From Enterobacter asburiae (GTDB lineage Bacteria > Pseudomonadota > Gammaproteobacteria > Enterobacterales > Enterobacteriaceae): a DNA stretch of 64,000 bases. Shown here piece by piece: positions 47,362 through 55,392 of this stretch. The stretch lies in the NCBI RefSeq assembly GCF_008080435.1, contig NZ_VRKN01000001.1, positions 310,001 to 374,000 of the forward strand. Reading direction: 5' to 3'. The notes beneath the pieces are model-generated. The model had not been told where the DNA came from and did not search any database. It saw only the letters and a list, made by a program, of their open reading frames with translations. Position numbers and translations under genes: made by a program. Position 1 is the stretch's first letter; each line of letters starts with the position of its first letter.

Positions 47362-49121
47362 TTGTCTTCCGATCCGCTCTGTGAGTCTTTGTACTGATTC
47401 ACCTCCATGTCATACGCATGAAGGAAGGCCTCGCCGAACAGGGTGTGGAAGTCATCCTCAATCTCGCCAGCCGTCTCGCCATAGCTGCGAACAAAATAGT
47501 CCCACAGGGCGGCTTTGCGGCTGCCCGGCAGCGCCAGACGAGAGGTCATCCCATTCTGCTTCGCCTGCTCTTCCAGCTGTTCCGGGTTAAAGGACTGTAG
47601 CATCGCGGCAATAATGGCGCGGATACCGGAGATCATGCCCAGCTGGTGCGCCTGCAGATCGATCAGCGCGTCGCGCACCGATTTTGTTGGCGGCATAAAG
47701 CCCGGCATCGGGGTGCCGAACATCTGGATCAGCACGGTTTTTCCGGTCGGTAACAGCTTGAACGGGTTGTTGGCATCGTCCAGCACCATGGTCATATCGG
47801 CTTTCACGCCACGCTTGAGGATGGAGCGCGAGGAGAGCAGCGCCACGGTTCCCTGAGAGAACATGCCGAGGATCTGCCCCAGCTGACGCATATTTTCACG
47901 GTCAAACTGCGGGACGGGCTGCATTTCGCTCAGACCCATACCTTCCAGCAGCGCCTCCAGCAGTTCACCCTGCAACACTTCGCCCTTCTCACCGTTGTTC
48001 GCCGTGGCGGTTGGGGAGGCGGCGTTATTGACCGGGTCGATGCGCAGACGGCCCTTCGGGGTCTGAGCGCTGCTGCGCGCAACGGCCTGTGGCGTTGGCA
48101 TGGTGAAGCCTGCGTAATCCGATCGTGCGGGCTCTTCTTCAGCACGCGGTTCTTCCTGCGGCTCAGGGGCGAACAGCGGAGAATCGGCCAGCACGTCCTC
48201 TGCCTGCTCAGGTTCCGGCACTGGCGCTGGCTTTTCGTCAAGAATGTCATCCGGATGGGTTAATGGCGCGCCGCCCATCAGCCCGAGCGGGTCGTCATGA
48301 CGCGCGGCTGGCGCGCTGGCCTTACCGCCAAACAGGGCTAGCGGATCGAGCTCATCCGTCGCCTCTTCTTCTGGCTTAACGGGGTTCGTCTCGCCCGGCG
48401 GCACCAGCGTTGACGGGGTGACGTCGTCAAAAATACTCTCCTTTTTGAACAACGCTTCGTCGCTGAACAGCGCGTCCGGGTCGACATTCTTACGCTCAAG
48501 CTTTGGATCGCTGTCGTTGAACATCGCCAGAGGATCTTCAGCGTTACGCTCCGGGGCCGCAGGCTGGGAGAAGGGATCGTGCGATGCAGCAGGCTGCGGT
48601 TTTGTGCGGTTGCTGGAGATGCTGTCGGAGATGGAGAACTCCTGCATGAGGCTATCCCAGATTTCCGTTGGCACGGCGGTCGGCTCGGCTTTCCCACGCG
48701 GTGCGGCACTCGCCGGTTTCGGTTGCGGAGCGGGCGCGGGTGCGACTGTCGGACGCGCCTGCTGGTGCAGGCTGGCCGCCATACGGCTCACGGGCTGGGT
48801 ATCGTGGATCAATTCTGTCACTTCGATACGGTAGTCATCAATACCGAGAATGTCGCCATCCTGCAGTTCAACCTGACGCCCTCGCTCCAGCGGAATGTCA
48901 TTTAATACCACGCGGGTGACGCTGCCACGGTTGGTCACGCGGCATTCGCCCTGGGCGTCAACGTGAACAATGGCCTGCAGACGAGAGATGGTGCGGTCAT
49001 TATCCGGCAACACCAGATTGTTATCCGTACCGCGCCCAATGGTGCCGCCCGGGGCGTAAAAATCACAGCTGCTTTGCGGCGGCTGATGACCGGGTTTCGT
49101 AGAAATAATCGTGAATCGCAT
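47358..49121 (-). CDS. tagH: T6SS-associated FHA domain protein TagH (Fha)
   Basis: Phosphothreonine-dependent scaffold of 587 residues. The FHA domain (about 20-100) has GTIGRGTDNNLVLPDNDRTISR and VLNDIPLERG. A long low-complexity acidic/Pro-rich linker (about 120-370) follows, then the TagH C-terminal domain (QLGQILGMFSQGTVALLSSR, NPEQLEEQAKQ, DYFVRSYGETAGEIEDDF). When phosphorylated by the T6SS kinase, Fha is needed for assembly in Pseudomonas-type systems. Part of its 5' end occurs again, decayed, at 49604-49657. Confidence 0.94.
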   Translation of the reverse strand: MRFTIISTKPGHQPPQSSCDFYAPGGTIGRGTDNNLVLPDNDRTISRLQAIVHVDAQGECRVTNRGSVTRVVLNDIPLERGRQVELQDGDILGIDDYRIEVTELIHDTQPVSRMAASLHQQARPTVAPAPAPQPKPASAAPRGKAEPTAVPTEIWDSLMQEFSISDSISSNRTKPQPAASHDPFSQPAAPERNAEDPLAMFNDSDPKLERKNVDPDALFSDEALFKKESIFDDVTPSTLVPPGETNPVKPEEEATDELDPLALFGGKASAPAARHDDPLGLMGGAPLTHPDDILDEKPAPVPEPEQAEDVLADSPLFAPEPQEEPRAEEEPARSDYAGFTMPTPQAVARSSAQTPKGRLRIDPVNNAASPTATANNGEKGEVLQGELLEALLEGMGLSEMQPVPQFDRENMRQLGQILGMFSQGTVALLSSRSILKRGVKADMTMVLDDANNPFKLLPTGKTVLIQMFGTPMPGFMPPTKSVRDALIDLQAHQLGMISGIRAIIAAMLQSFNPEQLEEQAKQNGMTSRLALPGSRKAALWDYFVRSYGETAGEIEDDFHTLFGEAFLHAYDMEVNQYKDSQSGSEDK

Positions 49122-49207
49122 GGCGTATTCCTGCTGGTATGATTAGCGCTCAAACGCTGCCGCTCTCGGGGCGAGAACGGCGGCGTTTGGGGCCGATTCC
49201 ATCTGTT

Positions 49208-49561
49208 CTATTCTGGCGTTTTGAGCGGACGAATCGCGTCGCTATTGGCGATTAAGTTGCACTTCAATACCTGATAATGACCCGGTTCAGTACCGCCTAC
49301 TTTCTCTTTCAGTAAAGAAACAATCACCTTGTCGGCTTTTTCAAAATTCTCAGCAGGGAGATTGCTTGCTTCGAGCCAGGCGGCGGCACTGGCCTCTGCA
49401 TCAGCTTTCAGGGCTTTGCTGTCCGCAATCTTACCGATACACCGGTTTTGTACCCAGTTTTCAAAAATTTGTTGCTGAGAAAAAGCACTAACATCAGGCA
49501 GCGCTTGGGCATAAACAACAGAGGCATTTAATGCCAACACGAGCAGCAGTAAACGTTTCAT
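49208..49561 (-). CDS. tai4: Tai4-like T6SS amidase immunity protein (no adjacent Tae4)
   Basis: Periplasmic protein of 117 residues: signal peptide (KRLLLLVLALNASVVYA) and a Tai4-like domain with QIFENWVQNRCIGKI, AAAWLEASNLPAENFEKAD and a second Cys in YQVLKCNLI. Tai4 blocks the peptidoglycan amidase Tae4. In E. cloacae T6SS-1 tae4 precedes tai4 directly; here the preceding space is a tagH remnant and then an unrelated lipoprotein, and I see no amidase in the window. The frame continues upstream to 49657 through the remnant, but the ATG at 49561 opens the signal peptide. Confidence 0.8.
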   Translation of the reverse strand: MKRLLLLVLALNASVVYAQALPDVSAFSQQQIFENWVQNRCIGKIADSKALKADAEASAAAWLEASNLPAENFEKADKVIVSLLKEKVGGTEPGHYQVLKCNLIANSDAIRPLKTPE

Positions 49562-49603
49562 TTCAGGCTCCAGAATGTTGCGTTGGTACGTGCCCGGTAA
49601 ACA

Positions 49604-49657
49604 GTAGTCATCAATGCCGAGAATATCGGCATCCGCCCGGGGCGTGAACCGCAGCAT
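49604..49657 (-). pseudogene. Decayed duplicate of the tagH 5' end
   Basis: Three short pieces of tagH occur here in tagH order. CTGCGGTTCACG resembles its start ATGCGATTCACG. CGCCCCGGGCGG equals the segment at 49045-49056. A 30-bp stretch at 49604-49633 matches 48831-48860 at 27 of 30 positions and encodes DILGIDDY. The intervening tagH sequence is deleted. Confidence 0.7.
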
Positions 49658-49673
49658 TTGGGGTTAACACATT

Positions 49674-50075
49674 CTATTCAGTCTGCGTAAGCTTAAACTG
49701 GCCTGAAGGACCTTCTTGTAAGGTGAAACGGGCCGCATAGCGAATAGAATCATTTTTCCCAGACACCTTCAGGGCAACATCATATTCTCCGGCTTGCCAC
49801 GCAATCCCCTTCCACTGGTGACACTGTTGGGTCGTTAACGTCACCTCAGGGCTAAACGTTGATGGCGGCGATATCGCTTTCCATTCATTTCCCGCGCGTT
49901 TCATTATGGTGGGCGAATGACTGGTAACAGGCGCGTCTAACCCGGCGTTAGCAGGGATAGCAAAGCAGGGTTCGTTGTTCTTTAGCGTAACCGAAAGCGA
50001 CTGATATTGTGCTGGATGAGAAACACAGGCGCTCACCGTTAATGCGATTGCTACAACACTGAGTAACTGTTTCAT
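49674..50075 (-). CDS. Putative T6SS immunity lipoprotein
   Basis: Lipoprotein of 133 residues; signal peptide MKQLLSVVAIALTVSAC with lipobox VSAC and Val at +2. The mature domain has an Ig-like beta pattern (YQSLSVTLKNNEPCFAIP, GIAWQAGEYDVALKVSG). It resembles small lipoproteins found beside T6SS effectors and annotated as putative T6SS immunity lipoproteins. The ATG at 50075 overlaps the stop of the HExxH gene as ATGA, the coupling expected of an effector/immunity pair. A second ATG at 50081 is possible. Confidence 0.75.
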   Translation of the reverse strand: MKQLLSVVAIALTVSACVSHPAQYQSLSVTLKNNEPCFAIPANAGLDAPVTSHSPTIMKRAGNEWKAISPPSTFSPEVTLTTQQCHQWKGIAWQAGEYDVALKVSGKNDSIRYAARFTLQEGPSGQFKLTQTE

Positions 50076-50614
50076 AACCATACCCGCCGGTCTTTAGGAT
50101 TTTGAATAAACAACGATAATACCTGCAGGTATTTATCCTTCAGGTCGGGTCCGATAATCCCCTCAAACCCTGCAATGTTTCGGAAATCACCCAAGCCGTA
50201 ATTTATCAGATAATAAAAATCTGAAATGATAGAAGCCTGCTGCTCCATACCAAAGTCCGACAGTTTTTTATCCGCGGGCAAAGAATAATTATAACTTGCT
50301 GCCCAACTGAATGCGCCTCGGGTTCGAACATTCATTCCAATTTGATGCTGCAATACATGCACCATTTCGTGAATAAACCAGTGTTTATATCGCGGAACCT
50401 CTATCGAGAAGTCATCCCGATAATGCGGCTCGCGGAAATAGAGCTCACCATTAGGAGTCATCGCGACATCTGTCGACTGCATATTAAATGGCAAATAGCT
50501 TTTATTATGGACTTTAACTTCTGAGTACTTTATTGCGTCACCAAAAACCGAGCGCGCCAATGCTATTTCGCCAATGGTGAGAGGACGGGTGCCTCCTTCC
50601 TGCAAGCTTGCCAT
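50072..50614 (-). CDS. Putative T6SS effector with HExxH zinc-metalloprotease motif
   Basis: Protein of 180 residues from ATG 50614 (GGAAGGAAGATAGC upstream, MASLQEGGTRPLT). The motif HWFIHEMVHVLQHQIG places HEMVH at 82-86, the zincin signature with the H-E-x-x-H-x-x-Q form seen in eCIS/DUF4157-like proteins; Glu124 is a possible third ligand. There is no signal peptide, as expected for Hcp-delivered cargo. It follows hcp by 57 bp and overlaps a lipoprotein gene. The role as an effector is inferred from this position; family members are often mislabelled 'Rhs'. The target is unknown. Confidence 0.75.
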   Translation of the reverse strand: MASLQEGGTRPLTIGEIALARSVFGDAIKYSEVKVHNKSYLPFNMQSTDVAMTPNGELYFREPHYRDDFSIEVPRYKHWFIHEMVHVLQHQIGMNVRTRGAFSWAASYNYSLPADKKLSDFGMEQQASIISDFYYLINYGLGDFRNIAGFEGIIGPDLKDKYLQVLSLFIQNPKDRRVWL

Positions 50615-50671
50615 GCTATCTTCCTTCCCGGTTGATAATGACCGGGGAAAACTCCCCGGCCACATACGCAA

Positions 50672-51154
50672 TTACGCTTCTTTGTTCTCTTTGATGTTCC
50701 AGCCAGCGCTGCTTTCAGCACCTTTACCACCAGACGTGGTCTGCTCCCAGTACTGCTGTTTCACTTTCGCAGCCTGGAATGCATAGGTCACACCAACGGT
50801 ATCGCCGTTGTCTGCACCGGTGTACTGAACAGAGGTGACCAGCACATCTTCCAGCGTGATGCGGGAGTATTCCACCTGCTGGCCGCCGGCTTTACAGACG
50901 GAGAGCTCAACTTTAGTCAGGTGTTTACCGCTGGCGCAGTGTTTCAGGATAGCGGTGGTGGATTTGTCGATCAGCGCGTTAACGTGCAGGTCGTTAAAGT
51001 TCACTTTACCGGCACCGCCGCCACCGCCAACGCTCATATTACCTGGCTGGGAAGCGCCCCAGGAGAAGGAGGTAATATCAGTCCAGCCGGTGTGGTTAGA
51101 ATCTTTAGATTCGCCCGTAACACCCTCGACCTTCAGAAACATATCAATAGCCAT
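50672..51154 (-). CDS. hcp: T6SS inner-tube protein Hcp (TssD)
   Basis: Forms the hexameric rings of the T6SS tube and carries small effectors. It has 160 residues from the ATG at 51154 (MAIDMFLKVEGVTGESKDS). Family features: ITSFSWGASQPGN, NDLHVNALIDKSTTAILK, VEYSRITLEDVLVTSV, VTYAFQAAKVKQQYW. Upstream in-frame codons are not conserved. A 374-bp gap with a stem-loop and a BIME separates it from tssC. Confidence 0.96.
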   Translation of the reverse strand: MAIDMFLKVEGVTGESKDSNHTGWTDITSFSWGASQPGNMSVGGGGGAGKVNFNDLHVNALIDKSTTAILKHCASGKHLTKVELSVCKAGGQQVEYSRITLEDVLVTSVQYTGADNGDTVGVTYAFQAAKVKQQYWEQTTSGGKGAESSAGWNIKENKEA

Positions 51155-51293
51155 AATATCTACTCTTCGTGGATGAACAATATTGCTTTCGAAAAAGCAC
51201 TTATATGGCAAACAGGAAAGCATGGGGCTGAATAAAACCGTCCATATTTTACCTCTGCCTCATATCAAACGACTCATGTCATTTGACAGCCTT

Positions 51294-51322
51294 ACATTCC
51301 TCCGAAATAACGGAAGGAATGT
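51294..51322. repeat. Stem-loop in the hcp leader
   Basis: ACATTCC-T-CCG-AAATAA-CGG-AA-GGAATGT, an interrupted 10-bp inverted repeat 140 bp upstream of hcp. It could affect hcp mRNA processing or expression; no partner is identified. Confidence 0.4.
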
Positions 51323-51392
51323 GAAGTCATTATTACCGTGCGTTATTCTGGAACCTGTTAAGGACAGCATTAACAATTTAGCCGTCTTTCAT

Positions 51393-51489
51393 GCCGGGTG
51401 GCGCTGTGCTTACCCGGCCTACATTGAGCAACGATATCAATAGATTGCACGTTTGATTGTAGGCCCGTGCAAGCGTAGCGCCGCCGGGC
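51393..51489. repeat. BIME: two inverted REP elements between tssC and hcp
   Basis: GCCGGGTGGCGCTGTGCTTACCCGGC (51393-) and an inverted partner GTAGGCCCGTGCAAGCGTAGCGCCGCCGGGC (51459-51489) separated by ~36 bp. Same family as the element at 8984. It lies directly after the tssC stop region in transcript order before hcp. Confidence 0.75.
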
Positions 51490-51528
51490 GAAACTCACAA
51501 AACGCACTTTGTCAGCAGTCTGACGCTT

Positions 51529-53028
51529 TTACGCGTCTTTCGTCTTCAGCGACGGCAGTTTAGAAACCAGACGCAGGGAAACGGTCAGACCTTCCAGCTG
51601 GTAGTGTGGACGCAGGAAGAACTTCGCGGCGTAGTAGCCCGGGTTGTCTTCAATCTCCTGCACCTGCACTTCCGCAGCCGCCAGCGGTTTGCGGGACTTG
51701 GTCTCCTGAGAGGAGTTAGCCGGGTCACCGTCCACGTAGTTCATTACCCAGTCGTTCAGCCAGCGCTCCATCTCTTCGCGCTCGCGGAAGGAGCCGATTT
51801 TGTCGCGCACGATGCACTTCAGGTAGTGAGCAAAACGGCAGCAGGCGAACAGGTACGGCAGACGAGAGGCCAGACGCGCGTTAGCGGTCGCATCCGGGTC
51901 ATGGTACTCCGCCGGTTTTTGCAGCGACTGCGCGCCAATGAAGGCGGCAAAGTCGGAGTTTTTGCGGTGAACCAGCGGCATGAAGCCGTTTTTCGCCAGC
52001 TCGGCTTCACGACGATCGCTGATGGCGATTTCGGTTGGGCACTTCATGTCCACGCCGCCGTCATCGCTCGGGAAGGTGTGGCACGGCAGGTTTTCCACCG
52101 CCCCGCCGGACTCCACGCCGCGAATCGAGGTGCACCAGCCGTACTCTTTGAAGGAGCGGTTGATGTTGGCGGCCATCGCATACGCGGCGTTCGCCCAGGA
52201 GTAGCTGTTGTGGTTCGCGCCGTCGGTCTGCTCTTCAAAGTCAAAGCTGTCGACCGGGTTGGTGCGGATCCCGTACGGCAGGCGCGACAGGAAGCGCGGC
52301 ATCACCAGGCCCAGATAGCGGGCATCTTCGGATTCACGCAGTGAACGCCACGCGGCGTATTCGGTGTTCTGGAAGATCTTGGTCAGGTCGCGCGGGTTGG
52401 CCAGCTCCTGCCAGGACTCCATCTGCATCACGCCCGGTGCGGTACCGGTGATAAACGGACAGTGTGCCGCAGAGCCGATGCGCGCCATTTCACCCAGCAG
52501 TTCAACGTCCTGCGGGCTGTGGTCGAAGTAGTAGTCGCCCACGATGCAGCCGAACGGCTCGCCACCGAACTGACCGTACTCCTGCTCGTAGATTTTCTTG
52601 AAGATCGGGCTCTGGTCCCAGCCCACGCCCTTGAAGCGCTTCAGGGTGCGGCCCAGCTCCTGCTTGGAGATGCTCATAAAGCGGATCTTCAGCATCTCGT
52701 CAGTTTCAGTGTTGTTCACCAGGTAGCTCAGACCGCGCCAGGCGCTCTCCAGCTTCTGAAACTCTTCGTGGTGAATAATCTGATTCACCTGCTGCGACAG
52801 CTGCTCGTCGATACCGGCAATCAGGTTCTGAATCGTGCGGTAGGTGTCGCTGGAGAAAGTGACGGTATTTTCCAGCGCCTGCTGCGCCAGGGTTTTGACC
52901 GCGCTTTCTACGGCCGAACGGGCCTGATCGGTTTTCGGACGGAACTCTTTGTTCAGCAGCGCGCTGAATTCATCCTGGCTAAACGCCTGACCCGCCTGCT
53001 GCTCATGTTGTTGAGTCTGGTTGCTCAT
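51529..53028 (-). CDS. tssC: T6SS contractile sheath large subunit TssC
   Basis: Sheath protein (VipB/ImpD, EvpB family) of 499 residues, standard length. Conserved segments: IDEQLSQQVNQIIHHEEFQKLESAWRGL, MSISKQELGRTLKRF, FGGEPFGCIVGDYYFDHSPQD-type region, RSLRESEDARYLGLVMPRFL. It pairs with TssB, 3 bp upstream, to form the sheath that contracts and drives Hcp/VgrG outward; ClpV then disassembles it. Confidence 0.97.
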   Translation of the reverse strand: MSNQTQQHEQQAGQAFSQDEFSALLNKEFRPKTDQARSAVESAVKTLAQQALENTVTFSSDTYRTIQNLIAGIDEQLSQQVNQIIHHEEFQKLESAWRGLSYLVNNTETDEMLKIRFMSISKQELGRTLKRFKGVGWDQSPIFKKIYEQEYGQFGGEPFGCIVGDYYFDHSPQDVELLGEMARIGSAAHCPFITGTAPGVMQMESWQELANPRDLTKIFQNTEYAAWRSLRESEDARYLGLVMPRFLSRLPYGIRTNPVDSFDFEEQTDGANHNSYSWANAAYAMAANINRSFKEYGWCTSIRGVESGGAVENLPCHTFPSDDGGVDMKCPTEIAISDRREAELAKNGFMPLVHRKNSDFAAFIGAQSLQKPAEYHDPDATANARLASRLPYLFACCRFAHYLKCIVRDKIGSFREREEMERWLNDWVMNYVDGDPANSSQETKSRKPLAAAEVQVQEIEDNPGYYAAKFFLRPHYQLEGLTVSLRLVSKLPSLKTKDA

Positions 53029-53031
53029 CGA

Positions 53032-53556
53032 TTATTCCTCGCTACCTTTCGCGCTTTCGTCATTTTTCGGCAACTGGCTCAGGGATTTGAGCAGTGTCGG
53101 ATCCTGCAGAATTTTAGCGATCAGCTCTTCCGCACCGTTTTTGCCGTCCATATAGGTCAGCAGGTTGGAGAGCTGGGTACGTGCTTCCAGCAGCTTATTC
53201 AGCGGCTCAACCTTGCGGGCCACCGCATCCGGCAGGAAATCATCCATGCTGTCGAAGGTCAGATCCACGTTGAGCTTACCTTCGCCGGTCAGGGTGTTAT
53301 CCACCTGGAACGCCACACGCGGCTTCAGCGCCTTCATGCGTTCGTCAAAGTTGTCGATGTCGATTTCGAGGAATTTACGCTCGTCGACGGCCGGCAGATT
53401 TTCAACCGGTTTGCCGACCAGATCGGCCATGACGCCCATCACAAACGGCAGCTGAATTTTACGTTCTGCACCGTAGATCTCTACGTCGTACTCGATCTGC
53501 ACGCGGGGGGCACGGTTACGTGCGATGAATTTCTGCCCACTGTTACTCATTGCCAT
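53032..53556 (-). CDS. tssB: T6SS contractile sheath small subunit TssB
   Basis: Sheath protein (VipA/ImpB) of 174 residues from ATG 53556, which lies after GGAGAACATC. Family pattern: SGQKFIARNRAPRVQIEYDV, LPFVMGVMADLVG, KFLEIDIDNFDERMK, and a helical C-terminus that holds the ClpV/TagJ contact region. Heterodimerises with TssC. Confidence 0.97.
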   Translation of the reverse strand: MAMSNSGQKFIARNRAPRVQIEYDVEIYGAERKIQLPFVMGVMADLVGKPVENLPAVDERKFLEIDIDNFDERMKALKPRVAFQVDNTLTGEGKLNVDLTFDSMDDFLPDAVARKVEPLNKLLEARTQLSNLLTYMDGKNGAEELIAKILQDPTLLKSLSQLPKNDESAKGSEE

Positions 53557-53631
53557 GATGTTCTCCATCAAAGATGCGCGGTGAAGGTGAAACGGCAGGC
53601 TCCATGCCTGTCGTCATAATGCCTGGACGCG

Positions 53632-54648
53632 TTATTCGCGGCGCCCAAAGATGTTTTCAAGTTGGTTAACGCCGTCTGGCGCCAGGTCGCGAATAATGTC
53701 CATAAAGTTAAGTTCTGACAGCCGCTGCACCCGTTCAATCATCAGCGGTGCGGGGTGGCTCGGTTCGTACTGCGCAAAATACTGTTTCGCTTTTTCCAGC
53801 ATCAGCTGTGCGTCGGCGCGGCTGGTAACCTGCACGCTGCGCCAGTCGGTGACCGGCTGAACGGGTTGCGCTGCCGCCGATTGCTGCTCAGCCTGTGGTT
53901 CAGCCTGCGCCTCACGGTTCGGCAGCAGCTTGCTGATGTCGGTCACCTGACACGCGCTGGCTACCAGTCCGACGGTTTTCAGCAGTTGCTCCATTTCGGG
54001 CACGCCGCTTTCACCAAGATGCCCGGTGAGCAACTCGCGAATGACCAAAAGCCGTTCATTAATGACGATGACCGCTGCGGTGCCAGGCTGATCGCCACGG
54101 GCCAGCTCGTCAATCAGCCGTGGACGCCCGCCGGGATAGTCCGGACATTCCGTCTTGCTGCCATCCAGCAGGGCCTGGGCATCCCGGAGCGAAATTTCAT
54201 CGCCGTTTGAACGCAGAAGCGAGGCGTTTCGCACGGCGACGGTGAGGTCGGATTTATCGCTCAGCCCTGCCAGGGCGTTAATGCGATAGAACGGATCGGT
54301 TTCGCCATACTCTTCCAGCAGCGGGTAGAGCGTTTCCCAGTAACGGGCGATCGCCTCCTGCACCAGTAATAATCCGTCCGCGTAGCCCGCAAGCCCACGG
54401 CGGCGTGTCCAGGCATGGGTTAACGCCAGCAGTACCCGAAGATCTTTGGTGCGGGTCAGCAGGCTGGTGGCGAATTTTTCTACCGTGTTCCAGTCAGCAG
54501 GCTCTGCCGGGATAATGGTGTCGCCAAACTGCTGTTCCGCTTTCCCCTGACTGGCCTGATTCATGATCTGGAAGTCGGCGTCGTACTCCAGGTTTTCGCC
54601 GCAGGGCTTTTCGGGGCTTATTGGCGCGAGAAATTCTTCGATATTCAT
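53632..54648 (-). CDS. tssA: T6SS assembly protein TssA
   Basis: Cytosolic chaperone/cap protein that coordinates tail assembly; 338 residues, a short TssA class. N-terminal ImpA domain: FLAPISPEKPCGENLEYDADF, TLYPLLEEYGETDPFYRINAL; the C-terminal end has the conserved RADAQLMLEKAKQYFAQYEPSHPAP and MDIIRDLAPDGV. Lies between tagF and tssB. Confidence 0.95.
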   Translation of the reverse strand: MNIEEFLAPISPEKPCGENLEYDADFQIMNQASQGKAEQQFGDTIIPAEPADWNTVEKFATSLLTRTKDLRVLLALTHAWTRRRGLAGYADGLLLVQEAIARYWETLYPLLEEYGETDPFYRINALAGLSDKSDLTVAVRNASLLRSNGDEISLRDAQALLDGSKTECPDYPGGRPRLIDELARGDQPGTAAVIVINERLLVIRELLTGHLGESGVPEMEQLLKTVGLVASACQVTDISKLLPNREAQAEPQAEQQSAAAQPVQPVTDWRSVQVTSRADAQLMLEKAKQYFAQYEPSHPAPLMIERVQRLSELNFMDIIRDLAPDGVNQLENIFGRRE

Positions 54649-54659
54649 GAGATCCCTGC

Positions 54660-55376
54660 TTATTCAAACATAGGCGGATAGAGACCGTGACGCCCCGGAC
54701 GGGCGCCCCCTGCAGGGTCGAACAGCAGGGTGAAAAGCTGCCCGGTAAAGTTACCGCTGTGAACATGGGTGTACAGCGGGTAACCGTCGCAACGGTTGGT
54801 CCACCAGTAGCTGGTCTGACGCAGCGGATCAAAACACTCAGCCGCCTGAGGCCAGCCCAGCGTGCTCTGGCCGTCCTCGTCATAGCCAATCACATCAAGG
54901 ATGTCGGAACGCTTTTGCGGCTCGACGGGCTGCGGCGCCGGAATGGTCATCAGCATCTCATCCAGCTGCGAGGCGGAAAAACTGTTGCGCACCGCGTGCA
55001 GTCCCAGGCGCCCAATCTGCTGGTACCAGCTTTCGGCCTGGCTGAGCAGGCTGGTCGACCACTCTGACGGGGCGAAGCTCAGTTGAAGACACACCGGGTA
55101 TTGTCGGCCAACGCTGTCGCGGCCAGGCAGCAGACAGCCCATCTGGATCATCTGGCTACCCAGCATGGGCGGTACTACAAAATTCCAGACTGGCGCTTTG
55201 TGAAACTGGCGCTCGCCGCTGCGCTGCTCTTCCTGCTGCCAGGCCAGCAGACCGACCTGGAACCAGTGCGACCACTGGCGCTGTAAAGTGTCAGGAAAGC
55301 GACGCTGCAAAAAATCTCCGGCGCTGGGTAATTTGCCATACCAGCTGTAGCGGTTCATCGCAGGGGTATTCGTCAT
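54660..55376 (-). CDS. tagF: T6SS post-translational regulator TagF (ImpM)
   Basis: Cytosolic protein of 238 residues from ATG 55376 (AAGGACAGCCGT upstream). DUF2094 signature: YSWYGKLPSAGDFLQRRFP, WSHWFQVGL, WNFVVPPML and GRQYPVCLQL. In Pseudomonas and Agrobacterium TagF represses T6SS firing independently of the kinase, by binding Fha. Its presence with the kinase, PppA and TagH completes a full on/off control set. Confidence 0.94.
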   Translation of the reverse strand: MTNTPAMNRYSWYGKLPSAGDFLQRRFPDTLQRQWSHWFQVGLLAWQQEEQRSGERQFHKAPVWNFVVPPMLGSQMIQMGCLLPGRDSVGRQYPVCLQLSFAPSEWSTSLLSQAESWYQQIGRLGLHAVRNSFSASQLDEMLMTIPAPQPVEPQKRSDILDVIGYDEDGQSTLGWPQAAECFDPLRQTSYWWTNRCDGYPLYTHVHSGNFTGQLFTLLFDPAGGARPGRHGLYPPMFE

Positions 55377-55392
55377 ACGGCTGTCCTTGCGG

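Noticed and set aside
49561..49657. Longer Tai4 start including the upstream 32 codons
   Set aside because: Those codons come from the tagH relic and would bury the signal peptide.
52462..53619. 385-codon plus-strand frame opposite tssB/tssC
   Set aside because: Spans two conserved sheath genes in antisense and has no recognisable domain.
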